Shown piece by piece: positions 1 to 10,090 of a DNA stretch of 20,130 nucleotides. This DNA comes from Zygophlyctis sp. KS116. Lineage: Eukaryota > Chytridiomycota. Position 1 is the first letter of the stretch. Each line of letters begins with the position of its first letter. Under the pieces are notes generated by a model, which saw only the letters and a program-made list of their open reading frames with translations, was not told where the DNA came from and ran no database searches. The stretch spans positions 1 to 20,130 of the forward strand of contig BAAFSQ010000184.1 in the NCBI GenBank assembly GCA_054661495.1, written 5' to 3'. The translations under genes and the position numbers were made by a program.

Positions 1-306
1 GGTGGAGGAGGAGCACCCTATTTTGTAAGAAATAATTATAATGCATACCATTCCAGGAGGCGGTGGAGGTGGAGGTGGGGGAACACCCTGTTGGATTATA
101 TATAATTATATGTATACCATTACGGGAGGTGGAGGAGGAGCACCCTATTTTGTAAGAAATAATTATAATGCATACCATTCCAGGAGGCGGTGGAGGTGGA
201 GGTGGAGCATCCTATTTTATCAGATATGATTATACTGGATACCATTCCGGGAGGCGGTGGAGGCGGAGGCGGTCCGCTCTATATTTATAAGTTGAACAAC
301 AAATAC
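1..306 (-). repeat. Tandemly duplicated polyproline mini-exon/mini-intron units (formin FH1)
   Basis: Exons of 27-39 nt (17-1 partial, 87-49, 144-118, 211-176, 278-243) alternate with GT-AG introns of 28-31 nt (18-48, 88-117, 145-175, 212-242, 279-306). All complete exons are phase 0 and most encode glycine, a proline run, then GM. Bases 1-78 and 128-205 are identical over 78 nt, including a whole 31-nt intron. The 127-bp offset equals two exon-intron pairs. The array continues beyond the left edge. Confidence 0.93.
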
Positions 307-2099
307 TATTCCGAGGGGAGGGGGATGTGGCGGGGTTGATTCCTATTGTTAGAGTTACATTCACGGTTTACAAATTCTGATGAGAAATGTGGCGGTGGAA
401 TCTATTGAATTAGAAAGAATAATAAAATAATACATCAGCCATAATTGAGGAAGTCAATTTGTTATTCTAAAGTCAAAAACAATCAAGATACATTTGATGT
501 GGTACTAAGCGATTGATGTGCAATATTACCCTTAAGAATTATTCTAATAAGCAATTACGGTTATCTAACATTTAAACATTGAGTAATTACTAAATGATGC
601 ATGGAAGATGATGCCGTTTCCGGTTTGATGTCCAAAACATCACCATCCGATCGAATATTATCCAACTCTTTTTCAAGTCTTTTATACCGTGTAGTAGCCT
701 TTTTTAATCGTTCTTCAGTATCTTTCAAGCGATCGCCATCATTTGACATTGATGCAATAATTTTTGAAACGTCTATGTTAGCGAGGTCAGCAGCAGGATC
801 TGGATCTTCCGAATCTTTTTGAATCACAATCTGCTGGATGGTTTTATCAATAATAATCATGTATCTTTTAATTCATATGATAATAATAATTACTTCATTC
901 TAGAGAAATTAGCTATAAACTAGTTCACCTGAGAAACGGATTCAGAGGCAAAAATACCAAATGTTTCAATATTGAAGTGAATGGACCATACGATGATGTA
1001 AATCTCGCTGTGAGAGATAATGCTTTGACCATTTCCTCTGGTGTATCTAAGATCAATGAATTTATCCTGGAGTAAATCAATTTTTCATCCTCCTAAAAAT
1101 CATTAATCTTTTGAATACCTCAAATCCCGATATCCAAACATCAATCTGCATCTGCAAAACATCATGATCAATGTCTGATATTTTCTTAAAGTTAAAATGA
1201 AAATCATACGTCAATTAATTCCAATAATCCCAATTGTAAAAATTCGTATCTCATATGCATACGAAATTCAATTTCTTTCCCCGGACCACCATATATTAAA
1301 GAATTTATAAATGCCATGCTAGCAACCTTTCATTTTTAAAAAAGTGAATAAAACCTGTAAATCCTTTTCAATCGGCCCAAATTTAGAGGAACACGATTCC
1401 CATAAACCATAGACAATTATCTCGAATCTAAATCTAGTTTTTGCTTCTTCACTTAGAAATTCCAAAGCTTCTAGTACACTAGAGTGTCCTCCAGGAATCA
1501 TACACATGGCAGCAAATACTTCAAAAACCATGGCTCTAGTACGCATAGATTTAGATTTTAACGACAAGCTGATCACATTGAGTGCGCCAGGAGTATCTAA
1601 AACTGATGATAGTCCAATCTAATTTATCAGTCAAAATCAAAAATGCTCGTCATTCATCAAACAAGAAGCATGCGAGAATTATCAAAATATTCGATAGCGA
1701 TTATTATCATACCTTGTTATTCATTAGAGATCTTAAACATTTAATATATAGTTCTTCAGTCTCCAAGTTGTCAGAATCAGACAGCCCCTTTAAATTCCAT
1801 AAAAGTACTGATAAGCCCTTTGATTGAATGAAATTAGCGATCCAGCGCAATGGCCTCGACCGCAAAAATACAACGAAATCTCCTAATAATGTTTTATCTT
1901 GTGGGTTTTGTAAAAGTTCTGTAATTTCATGCATTTCTTCCTCATGAATAATATAACGTTCTGATAAATGCTGGACGCACATGATCCACTTCCTCTCTGG
2001 TGCTAGATTTCTAAGAACTGCCTTCTTATCATCTGTAAGGTTAAGATCGTCCATTAAGAGCTCTAGAATGTTGACTACATGCTCTGCCTTTGGTAGCAT
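1..2099 (-). CDS. Diaphanous-related formin, N-terminal GBD/FH3 to FH1 (partial, continues past left edge)
   Basis: Actin nucleator/elongator controlled by Rho-type GTPases. The start is taken at ATG 2097-2099, with an in-frame TAA just upstream. Spliced exons (- strand): 2099-1713, 1618-1355, 1326-1210, 1184-1119, 1092-929, 864-591, 530-492, 466-434, 401-372, 342-307, 278-243, 211-176, 144-118, 87-49, 17-1. All joins keep frame. Residues 1 to about 340 match GBD/FH3: 'LRSRPLRWIANFIQSKGLS', 'MIPGGHSSVLEALEFL', 'FRMHMRYEFLQLGLLELI', 'QQIVIQKDSEDPD'. A charged coiled coil follows ('RYKRLEKELDNIR'), then FH1 polyproline exons. FH2 must lie left of the window. Introns are 25-32 nt except three longer ones (94 nt at 1619-1712, 64 nt at 865-928, 60 nt at 531-590). 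The 531-590 stretch could instead hold two introns and a 6-nt exon. Family assignment is firm; the exact Bni1/Cdc12/For3-type orthology is not resolved. Confidence 0.92.
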
Positions 2100-2168
2100 T
2101 TAACGCGCGTTAAATTGCGCGTGGCGTTTGAAGCTGATCATTGATTGTTTGTAAATAAAAACATAAGA
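2098..2168. promoter_or_regulatory. Bidirectional promoter between formin and EH/WH2 gene
   Basis: Only 69 bp separate the divergent start codons at 2099 (-) and 2169 (+). The segment opens with a perfect 18-bp palindrome at 2098-2115 centred on ACGCGCGT, overlapping the formin ATG, followed by GCGCGTGGCG at 2116-2125. ACGCG-type elements bind MBF/MCB factors in yeasts; a similar role here is inference. Sharing one promoter suggests joint expression of the two actin genes. Confidence 0.55.
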
Positions 2169-5100
2169 ATGATATTAGCATCTTTAGGTATTCATTTTCA
2201 AATTGATCATAGTTTCTCTATTTTTCCTAGAACCTCCTGATATCGCACAGTATGAATCTCATTATATGCAGTGCAGCCCTAACGCCCAAATGATCATTAG
2301 TGGTAATATAAGAGATTATAACATTTAGTGGAAGCAGCATCTCAAGTTTTTCTTAAATCGGGTCTTCCAAATCAAATTTTGAGTCAAATATGGAGGTTGT
2401 GCCTAGTTTCCTCTACAAATAGTCTAACATTTCCAGAGTTTTGTTTAAATATGTTTCTGATTAAAGCAAAATTAGGAGGGCAGCCCATTCCGAATTCATT
2501 ACCTGAAAATGTTAAAATGGCTGTTTTGAATTCAATTTCTAGTATACAGCGCCATTTATCTGCTCAATCAAATTTTACTGCAATCGGACCATCAACCAAT
2601 TCTTCCATGATTCCTGAAAGAAACTTGGAAATTTCTAGAACGCAAGACAAATCTGCAACTGATAGATCTCATTTTACTGCTAGTGCTAACCAATTTGGTA
2701 TAGAGAGTTCATCAGCCTCTGATAGATCGGGGTGGGCAGTTAATGCAGTTGATAAAGCTAAATACGATACAATATTTAAAGCCTGGGATACTTCTAACAC
2801 TGGTTACATTACGGTATCATTGATCGAATTTAATTCTAGGCTGAACAAGCTCGACAAGTATTTTCACAATCTAGGCTTTCTTCGACGATTCTAAATCATG
2901 TTTGGAAATTATCTGATATGCACAAACTTGGAAAACTTAATATGGATGAATTTGCTGTAGCCATGCATCTAATTTATGCTAAATTAGCTGGGAAAGATCT
3001 ACCTGTCACTCTACCCCAAGAATTAATTCCTCCCTCCACAAGAGATTTAGATGCTCTAGCATCTTTTGTGAAAAAAGATGTAATCGCCAATTTAAGTGTT
3101 CCAAAGAAGCCTCTTGCGAGGGATTACAGCGCAGCTAGTATTGACCTTTCTCCAATCGGAACTGAATTATCACGACCTCCTTTGGATAGTCCTGTTCAGA
3201 TTTTACCAAACTATGAACAAAGAGAAAAGAGAGAGGATCTATTGAAAACAATAGAAACAAAGCGTAAAGAATTATTTGAATTTCGAAGTAAAGTAGACGA
3301 GCAAACCAAATCGTCTAAAAGAATAGAGAATGAAATTTTCGATATAAAGAGGGATATAACTTCTCTTCATAGTCAAACCATTCAATCCTCAAGGATTGTT
3401 GATCAATATAAATCTTCCCTGGAGAAAGCTAGAACAATGATTCTTCAGTCAGGAGGAGCTTCAATACCTCAGTTGATATCTGCTGCCTCTAAACTGGAAA
3501 ATGAACTTTTAGGATCATTACAAAATGCTAAAAATATGATTGAGAGCACAGCAGAGAAAAAAATTGAAGCTGTCAAGCGGAAATATCCTTCTCAAGCATC
3601 AAACAATCTGCCAAGTTTAATATCATCGCCATCAGGGGCTGCTACAGATTCGGTATCATCCAAAGCTGCAGCCTTGCTTGCAGCAAGAATGGCAGCATTA
3701 GGCGTAGGAACCTCCAAAGATAACTCACAAAATGTTGCCCAAATCGAAATAAATAAGATCATGGAAGAGAAGAAGCAGCATATCGATCTATTAAGAGATA
3801 GGGAAGTACGAGTCCATAATATTTTGCAAGAAATTGGAATAATAACGCGAGGAAATAGTCTGCCGCATTATAGTTCTTCAGCAGTTTGGAATCCTAAAGT
3901 TGAAGACCAAATTAAATTCGAAGATGGCATCGGAATTAAGAGCGCTGAGGTTCAGTCACTCGTTGTAGATCTTAAGGATATATCCATGCAAGCAAAAAGA
4001 GGTCCACCTCTGCCTACAATTCCGATCAAACAGTCACACCTTTCACATGTTCATGCCGATATAAATGATAATTTTCTTTTAAATGCTAGCGGCACTTATC
4101 TAGATAATTCAAAGTCATCCTCTTTTTCTACAAATGGAAATGGTTCCAATTCAAAGCCGGCAGGTAAATCTTCTGAAAATACTTTCCAACAAATTGGCTC
4201 CGGGCAGGGCTCCTATTCTCAATATTCAAATGATAGAAAACTATCTGAATTGCCTATTAAAAGTCCCAAATGGGAGGAAAGAAAAGAAAATAATATTCCC
4301 TCTTCCACAACCCACGGAATAACTACTGATTCTATGGAGACATTTAAGTCTAGAGCCTCTTTCGAAACGAAACACTCTGCAGTTTTGCAAAGGGCACAAG
4401 AGGCAATTAAATTTGCCCAAGAAAGCACCGCAAGGAGATCGTTTATGGACTCCCCTAGCTCAGCTACTGGCGCCAACAATACCTTCACCCCTCAAACAGC
4501 TGAAAATACGACATATTTGGGTCTTAAAAAGGATAATTATACTAAACAAAATCATCCCACGAACGATGATCAAAAAGAGCCTTTTGGGCAGGAATTAACG
4601 CCTCTTAGCCCTAATAATCTTTCATCTGATTTCGCTTCTGATGGATCACTTGGTAGTAAGCAAAAAAATGTTGAGCGGATACAACCAAAAGGCTTTGATC
4701 ATAATGAAATAAAAACATCATCGAATGTTAACAATGGTTTCGATATTTCAAAAGAAGAAAACACCGAAAAATCTTTGTTTTCAGCGGGCACATTTGTGGA
4801 AAATTCTCAAAATATTTCCCAGTCGCAGAAAACTTCTTCCCAGTTAAGTCATCCAAATGCTGATGATGATTCGAGACGATATAATAATCTGAAGATTAAT
4901 TCTTCCCATTTATCACAAATTGCCGTGGTACAGCCAGATTTCTTAAGAGAAAATGATATTTCTTCGACTGTATTAGTAACTAAATAATCATATAGGGGAC
5001 CTCACTAATATCTGATGCAAAGCCTGACGAACGGAACACTTTATTGGCTTCGATCCGAAATTTTGGACCGAGATCTTTGCAAAAGGTCACTGAAGTGAAA

Positions 5101-8100
5101 GAGCAAAGCACGAGGCAGATATCAGTTACTTTATCTCCATCTTCAAATGTAGGTTATTTATAATTCAACTTTAGGGAACTACTAATGCCCCATTGATTTT
5201 GCCGAAAATTGTACTAATCGTTATCAGTACTAAAGTTTAGAGTACTCCACCCCCTTCACCTCCGAAATTAAGCATGGTGAATTCTTCCTCTGTGTCAAAA
5301 ATGGTATCAAATTTATGAATATTAATCTAAGAACTCACCACCTCCGCCTCCACCGCCTCTAGCTTCAATTCCAAAAAATGGAAACATTCCGGTTCGTTTA
5401 TTTATTTGATTTTTCTAGTTTTCGCTTGCAAAAGATTCACGCAGTGACTTACTGACTTCAATACGAAATTCAGGCGTCGACTCTTTGAAGAAAACAAAAA
5501 TTAACATGAAAGAGGAGATGGATGTATATTCTTGAATGCTAAAATGTAGGAAATCCCAAATAATATAGATGGTGCAAAATCTTCTCGTGAAGAAACAGAA
5601 CAAACAGCGATTCTGTTAAAGGTATGATGATACTTGTACTGATGGCAGACACAAGTTCCACCTCCTCCACCACCACCGAATGTCGGTGTTCCACCTCCCC
5701 CGCCACCGCCAAACATGAAAAGCATATTTACCATCCAGAATATAACAAGTGGTGGAAATATGGTAACACTTGAAGCCCCAGTCCCCCCGCCGCCACCATT
5801 CAATCTTGCCGTTCCATCTACCCTTCAGAAAGGAAAGGCCTCTAATACTGTTTCTAATGTAACTTTTTTCAACTTATATTTTAGAATTCCGTTAGCAAAG
5901 ATTCACATAGCGATCTTTTGGCTGCGATTCGTAATTCTGGCCTAGGTTCTCTTAAGAAAACTCAGACAGATATAAATTTAGAAGCGAACGTATGAATTTT
6001 AATACTTATATATAAAGGGGTCTGCAAATTCGGTCAAACGTTGCAATACTGCGCCAAAACCCTCTGCAGATCGCAAGATTGATTTGATGGATTCTATTCG
6101 TAATTCGGGTGTGTCATCTTTACGAAAAACACCTAAATTAAGTCCCAAAAAAGAAAATACAGGCTCACTTCCATTTAAAACACTGTCAGATTTGAAAAAT
6201 CAAGCAGGAAAGGGTACTAAAAATGAAACTAATGTCCGTCCACCTGATTTGGCAGATGATTTGAAGTTTGCATTGAAATCTTTTCGGAACAAAGTTTCTG
6301 GAAATTCGAATCCAGATGTAGATAAGGATGATGAAGATTCTGCATGGTCAAATTCTGGGAGCTCAATAGACAAAGCTTCTAACGACAATTTTGCTCTTAA
6401 AACGACTAAAACTTCTCTGGCACTGGTCTCAGAAGCTCCCAGAAACGAGATTTCCAGCCATAAACCCGAGACGTTTATATTTGCTCCAGAATCTAAAACA
6501 TTTAATTCTGCCGCATCAAGAGACTCGGATAAAAATAATATTATTGTGGATGAATCTCGTAAGAGTTTTAACACCACAAACATTTCTGGATTCAATCCTA
6601 CTGATTTTCAACGAAAATCCTTAAATATTGAAAATAACCCCCAAAAAGAAACTGCATTGTTTACAAGAATACCAGAAGGATCAGAAAATACTAATCCATT
6701 CATGCGAAAGTCTCAGATTAAACCAACTCATGATCCGTTGGGCACAGAAAATGTTATTTCTCTGGCGGATCCTGCACAAGCAAATAAACAATCATCTCCT
6801 CAACAGATTGATGTTCTTAATCCCTTTGGTTCGCCTACTAAAAATACAGAATCATACGATGCGAAATCAACACATGAATCGTCTCAAAACTTGGCCGATA
6901 TTGTTTCCGAGATGGAAAGTGAGTCAAAAAATGTGTCTGAAGTGCAAAATATCTTCTCTAAGTATGAAGTGGCGGCGCTGTATGATTTCAATGGGGTGCG
7001 AAGCGATGATCTGAGTTTCAATTTAGGGGATATACTCATAGTTTTACAGGAACATGGAGAATGGCTATACGGCACATCTTGCCGAAATTCCTTATCCGGA
7101 TGGTTTCCCAAGAATTATACGGAAGTGCGAATGGCGGATAGTGTGCAGATAAAAGGTAAACTGTCTGTACTAAGTTTAGATGATTACAGAGTTCTTTTTA
7201 ATTTCGAGGCAGAAAATTCAAATGAATTAACTATAAAATCAGGGGAAATTGTATCGATTGTAAAAAGCATTAATGAAAACTGGGTGATAATTAAAAACCA
7301 AAGAGGAGACAGTGGACTTGTACCATGCAATTATATTTCAAAGTTCAATGATCAGGAATCACATGCGGAGTTTACCGCTCATGATTCAATTCCTAATTCT
7401 GCAAGTTCTTCAACGTATCAAGATTCCAAGGTATATCATCTGACAAATCATCTAAAATTAAAGATTCTTGATACTAACGATTCTCCCAAAATGCTCTCCG
7501 GTATTCCAACAAAGCTTAGAACTGCTCTAGATATGGCTTATAGAAGTGAAAGTAATGATAATCTAGCCATATCAGATTTCGTTGTTACAGAATTTTCCAC
7601 AGAAGAAGATCGCAAGAGATATGAAGCAGTTCGTGAAATTCTTAATACCGAGCAAAAGTATAGTGATGACCTGAATGTGATTATTGAGGTAGCTCATTGA
7701 CTTTGTAAATCGTAGAATTTTCTCAAGCCTGTTTTGGCCAAAAAATACATGTCAAAGTCTGATATAAAAATAATATTTTCCAATATTCAAGAAATAGCAC
7801 AAGTGACTTCTACGATACTTAAAAGTTTTGAAGCTGCTCGTACTCCTATAGGTCTAAATCCTAATATCGGAGTACTTTTCATTCAGCATGTAAGTGAATT
7901 CTTTATGATGATTAGGTTCCATCGCTGGATATTTATAATTCTTATTGTTCCAACCTTATGACAGCGACAAAATATTTGATCGATAAGCTTCAAAAAGACG
8001 ATCGTTTGAACAGTTTCATCCTTGTAATTTTAAATCACTAATTTGCAGAAAAAACAAAAGAGCCCCAAATGCAAGAATTTAGATTTATCTTCGTACTTAC

Positions 8101-9213
8101 TAAAGCCCATGCAGCGCATTACCAGATATAGTCTACTATTTAAGCAAGTATTACACTATACTCCTAAAGACCATATTGAACATGCAGATATCTTGGCTGC
8201 TGTTGAAGCAAGTGAGAGGGTAGCACGTTCAGTCAATCAAGCCACAAAGGAGAGTGAAAGTCGACAAAAAATAGAAGAAATATCTGCAGTTGTAGATTTG
8301 GTATTACCTAATGAAAATATTGCTTTGGATCTATCAGCTCCAACTAGACTTTTAGGAAATCGCATATATTTACATGAAGGGCCATTAGCTAAAAACAAGA
8401 GCGGCAGAAAGATATATTGCTACTTATTCAATGATTTGGTTCTTTTGGTTGAGCCAAAAAACAAGGCTAGTAATATAATTTCAACAAAGGCTGTACAGTA
8501 TGAAATGTATGAAACGGTAATTTTTCTATAAAAAATTAAAAAACAGCCAATCCCAGTTAATGAAGTAATTATAAGAGAAGTCCCTAGGAATTTTGGAAAA
8601 GACGTTGGTACAATTGATGACTGCAGTTTTCAAATTGTTCATACGGATAAAATCATTACACTCCGTGCACCCACACCTTCTGATAAGCGACAATGGATGA
8701 AAATTGTAGAAACTGCAATTGCAGACGCAGAGAAAAAACTTTCCAAATCTCTTAGCGACAGTAAATTACAAAAAGAATCAAATCTTTCCATGATTGGAAC
8801 CTTGGAAGTAAAACTCTTGGAGATTAAAAAATTAGCTAGTGCTGATCGAATAAGTAATTATTTCAATTTAAATTTTTTAGAACTTAAACCTGGATTATTC
8901 TGCATATTTAATCTTGACGCACAATCTATTCGATCTAAAACTTGCCAATCATGGCCTCCTAAATGGGGACAAAATCTAATATTTTCAATATTCTCATTAG
9001 ACTCTACATTAAAAATCTCATTATATAATTACGATCGGTTCTCCAAGGATGGTAATTCCCGTTTACTAAAAGAATTTAGAATATATTGGCGAGACAAGTA
9101 TCCAATTAGATTTTTTAGAGTACTATGGTACAAAATCCACAGAGCCAATGACTCTTCAGCTGAATGAAGAGAGCGGTTCAATCATTTTACAATTGGCATT
9201 TCGGGGACTTTAG
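2169..9213 (+). CDS. Pan1/intersectin-like giant: EH-EH-CC-WH2x4-CA-SH3-SH3-DH-PH-C2
   Basis: Predicted endocytic scaffold, Arp2/3 activator and Rho-family GEF in one chain of about 2180 aa. Eighteen introns (2188-2230, 2303-2328, 2814-2839, 4970-4995, 5149-5174, 5211-5240, 5304-5331, 5392-5418, 5524-5549, 5622-5648, 5859-5884, 5990-6017, 7689-7715, 7890-7915, 8024-8048, 8517-8546, 8854-8880, 9052-9079) leave exactly 2181 codons. Domains: EH1 aa 8-95 ('LPNQILSQIWRL'), EH2 aa 172-265 ('AWDTSNTGYITAEQA', 'VWKLSDMHKLGKLNMDEF'), coiled coils near 318-400 and 500-525, WH2 at about 915, 1014, 1143 and 1190 with polyproline between, connector/acidic-W about 1248-1280, SH3 at 1485 ('ALYDF') and 1557, DH 1702-1890 ('LLKPMQRITRYSLLFKQVL'), PH ending 'KRQWMKIVETA', C2 2059-2175. 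The start exon (6 codons plus one base) is the least certain part. Intron 8854-8880 is a multiple of three and open, so it is less certain. Confidence 0.9.
5035..6350 (+). other. Four WH2 motifs plus connector/acidic module inside the EH/WH2 gene
   Basis: WH2 (actin monomer-binding) motifs: 5035 'NTLLASIRNFGPRSLQKV', 5443 'SDLLTSIRNSGVDSLKKT', 5909 'SDLLAAIRNSGLGSLKKT', 6078 'IDLMDSIRNSGVSSLRKT'. Polyproline exons lie between them (5332-5391, 5649-5858). The last is followed by a connector-like helix 'LADDLKFALKSFRNK' at 6249 and an acidic stretch with Trp, 'DKDDEDSAW', ending at 6347. This is the order of a WCA Arp2/3-activating module. Nearly every exon here starts and ends in phase 0. Confidence 0.88.
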
Positions 9214-9253
9214 ATTATTTGTTTGCCTCTTTAAACAAGATAAAAAAACTTGT

Positions 9254-10033
9254 ATGAACGTTGAACTGGAGCCATTATCATCAGCAGCACTGGAACAAGT
9301 AGATATACTGAATGAGTTTAATGAGAATGAAGTGGATTTCCTAAAGCGACTATTAACCATTGACGATGTAGACTCTATGAAGAAATCAATTCATTCTCGT
9401 CTGCAAGAATTGGTTTCGATAACTGACTATGCAGGAGAATACTCTCGAATGCCGGTATTCATTCTCTTTAAAATAATATATAGCCTGTTAGAATAGCTTA
9501 TAGACGATTTCCTGCGATTTCAGCAACAATATTCTTTGAATTAATTGTTGGTTTTATTGTGTCTGAATACTCTCATGTCTTGGAAAAACATATTTTATTA
9601 ACTTCATTTCTTCCAGTTTTATCAGCACTTGGGGGTAATTTGGGATTACAAGCTTCAACAACCACACTACGTGCATTAACGACTGGACATGGCTCCAAAA
9701 ATATTTTAAAGATTGTTATTAGAGAAACTAAAGTAGGAGCATTTATTGGATCTTTTTCAGGAATTTGTATACTTATAATTGGTATGCTTTGGTCTGAAAA
9801 TCTCAAATTTGCATATACTACATGTATCGCTGTATTTATTAATTGTACTGTTGGAGGATGTATTGGGAGTTTATCTCCTATTTTATTTGCTGCATTTTCT
9901 ATAGATCCTGCATTAATGACTGGACCTCTCGGTATAATATTTTTTAAAATTTTTAAAATTTTTAGAAACTGCAGTTCAAGATATGGTTGGAACAACAGTG
10001 TATCTTTCACTAGCCAAATATTTTCTAAAGTAG
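9254..10033 (+). CDS. MgtE/SLC41-family magnesium transporter, single membrane domain
   Basis: Divalent-cation (Mg2+) channel/transporter of about 238 aa. Introns at 9455-9483 and 9932-9965 restore one frame. About 65 hydrophilic residues precede the MgtE membrane domain, which begins 'RFPAISATIFFELIVGF' and carries the signature 'SFLPVLSALGGNLGLQAS', then 'GCIGSLSPILFAAFSIDPA' and a last helix 'MVGTTVYLSLAKYFLK' revealed by the second splice. About five membrane helices are expected. There is no CBS pair and no full bacterial MgtE N-domain, and only one membrane repeat where animal SLC41 has two. It would therefore have to dimerise, as bacterial MgtE does (inference). The ATG at 9254 is 40 bp after the previous stop. 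Confidence 0.87.
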
Positions 10034-10040
10034 GTCTTTG

Positions 10041-10073
10041 CCCTACTTTGATTTTGTCAAATTCATAGTAGGG
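10041..10073 (+). other. Imperfect hairpin between MgtE stop and eL36 start
   Basis: CCCTAC (10041-10046) pairs with GTAGGG (10068-10073), and TTTGA pairs with TCAAA inside it around a TTTTG loop; a 6-nt bulge (TTCATA) lies on the 3' arm. It lies in the 57-bp gap, so it belongs to the 3' end of one transcript or the leader region of eL36. Function unknown. Confidence 0.35.
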
Positions 10074-10075
10074 TT

Positions 10076-10084
10076 TAACGCCAC
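10076..10084 (+). promoter_or_regulatory. TAACGCCAC motif upstream of eL36
   Basis: TAACGCCAC ends 6 bp before the eL36 ATG. The same 9-mer, inverted, occurs at 14972-14980 ahead of the WCA gene, and a one-mismatch copy is at 2121-2129. It is a likely core-promoter or proximal element of this genome (inference from recurrence). Confidence 0.4.
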
Positions 10085-10090
10085 TAAAAA

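Noticed and set aside
41-229. Glycine-rich + strand reading frame
   Set aside because: It is the complement of the formin proline mini-exons and their introns; the - strand reading is supported by phase-0 splice joins.
1-306. CRISPR-like or satellite array
   Set aside because: The repeats alternate with splice-bounded introns, keep coding phase and encode FH1 polyproline.
2328-9213. Series of separate or frameshifted genes (pseudogene appearance)
   Set aside because: Every break coincides with a 25-43 nt GT-AG segment whose removal rejoins known domains (EH2, DH, PH, C2) in frame and gives exactly 2181 codons.
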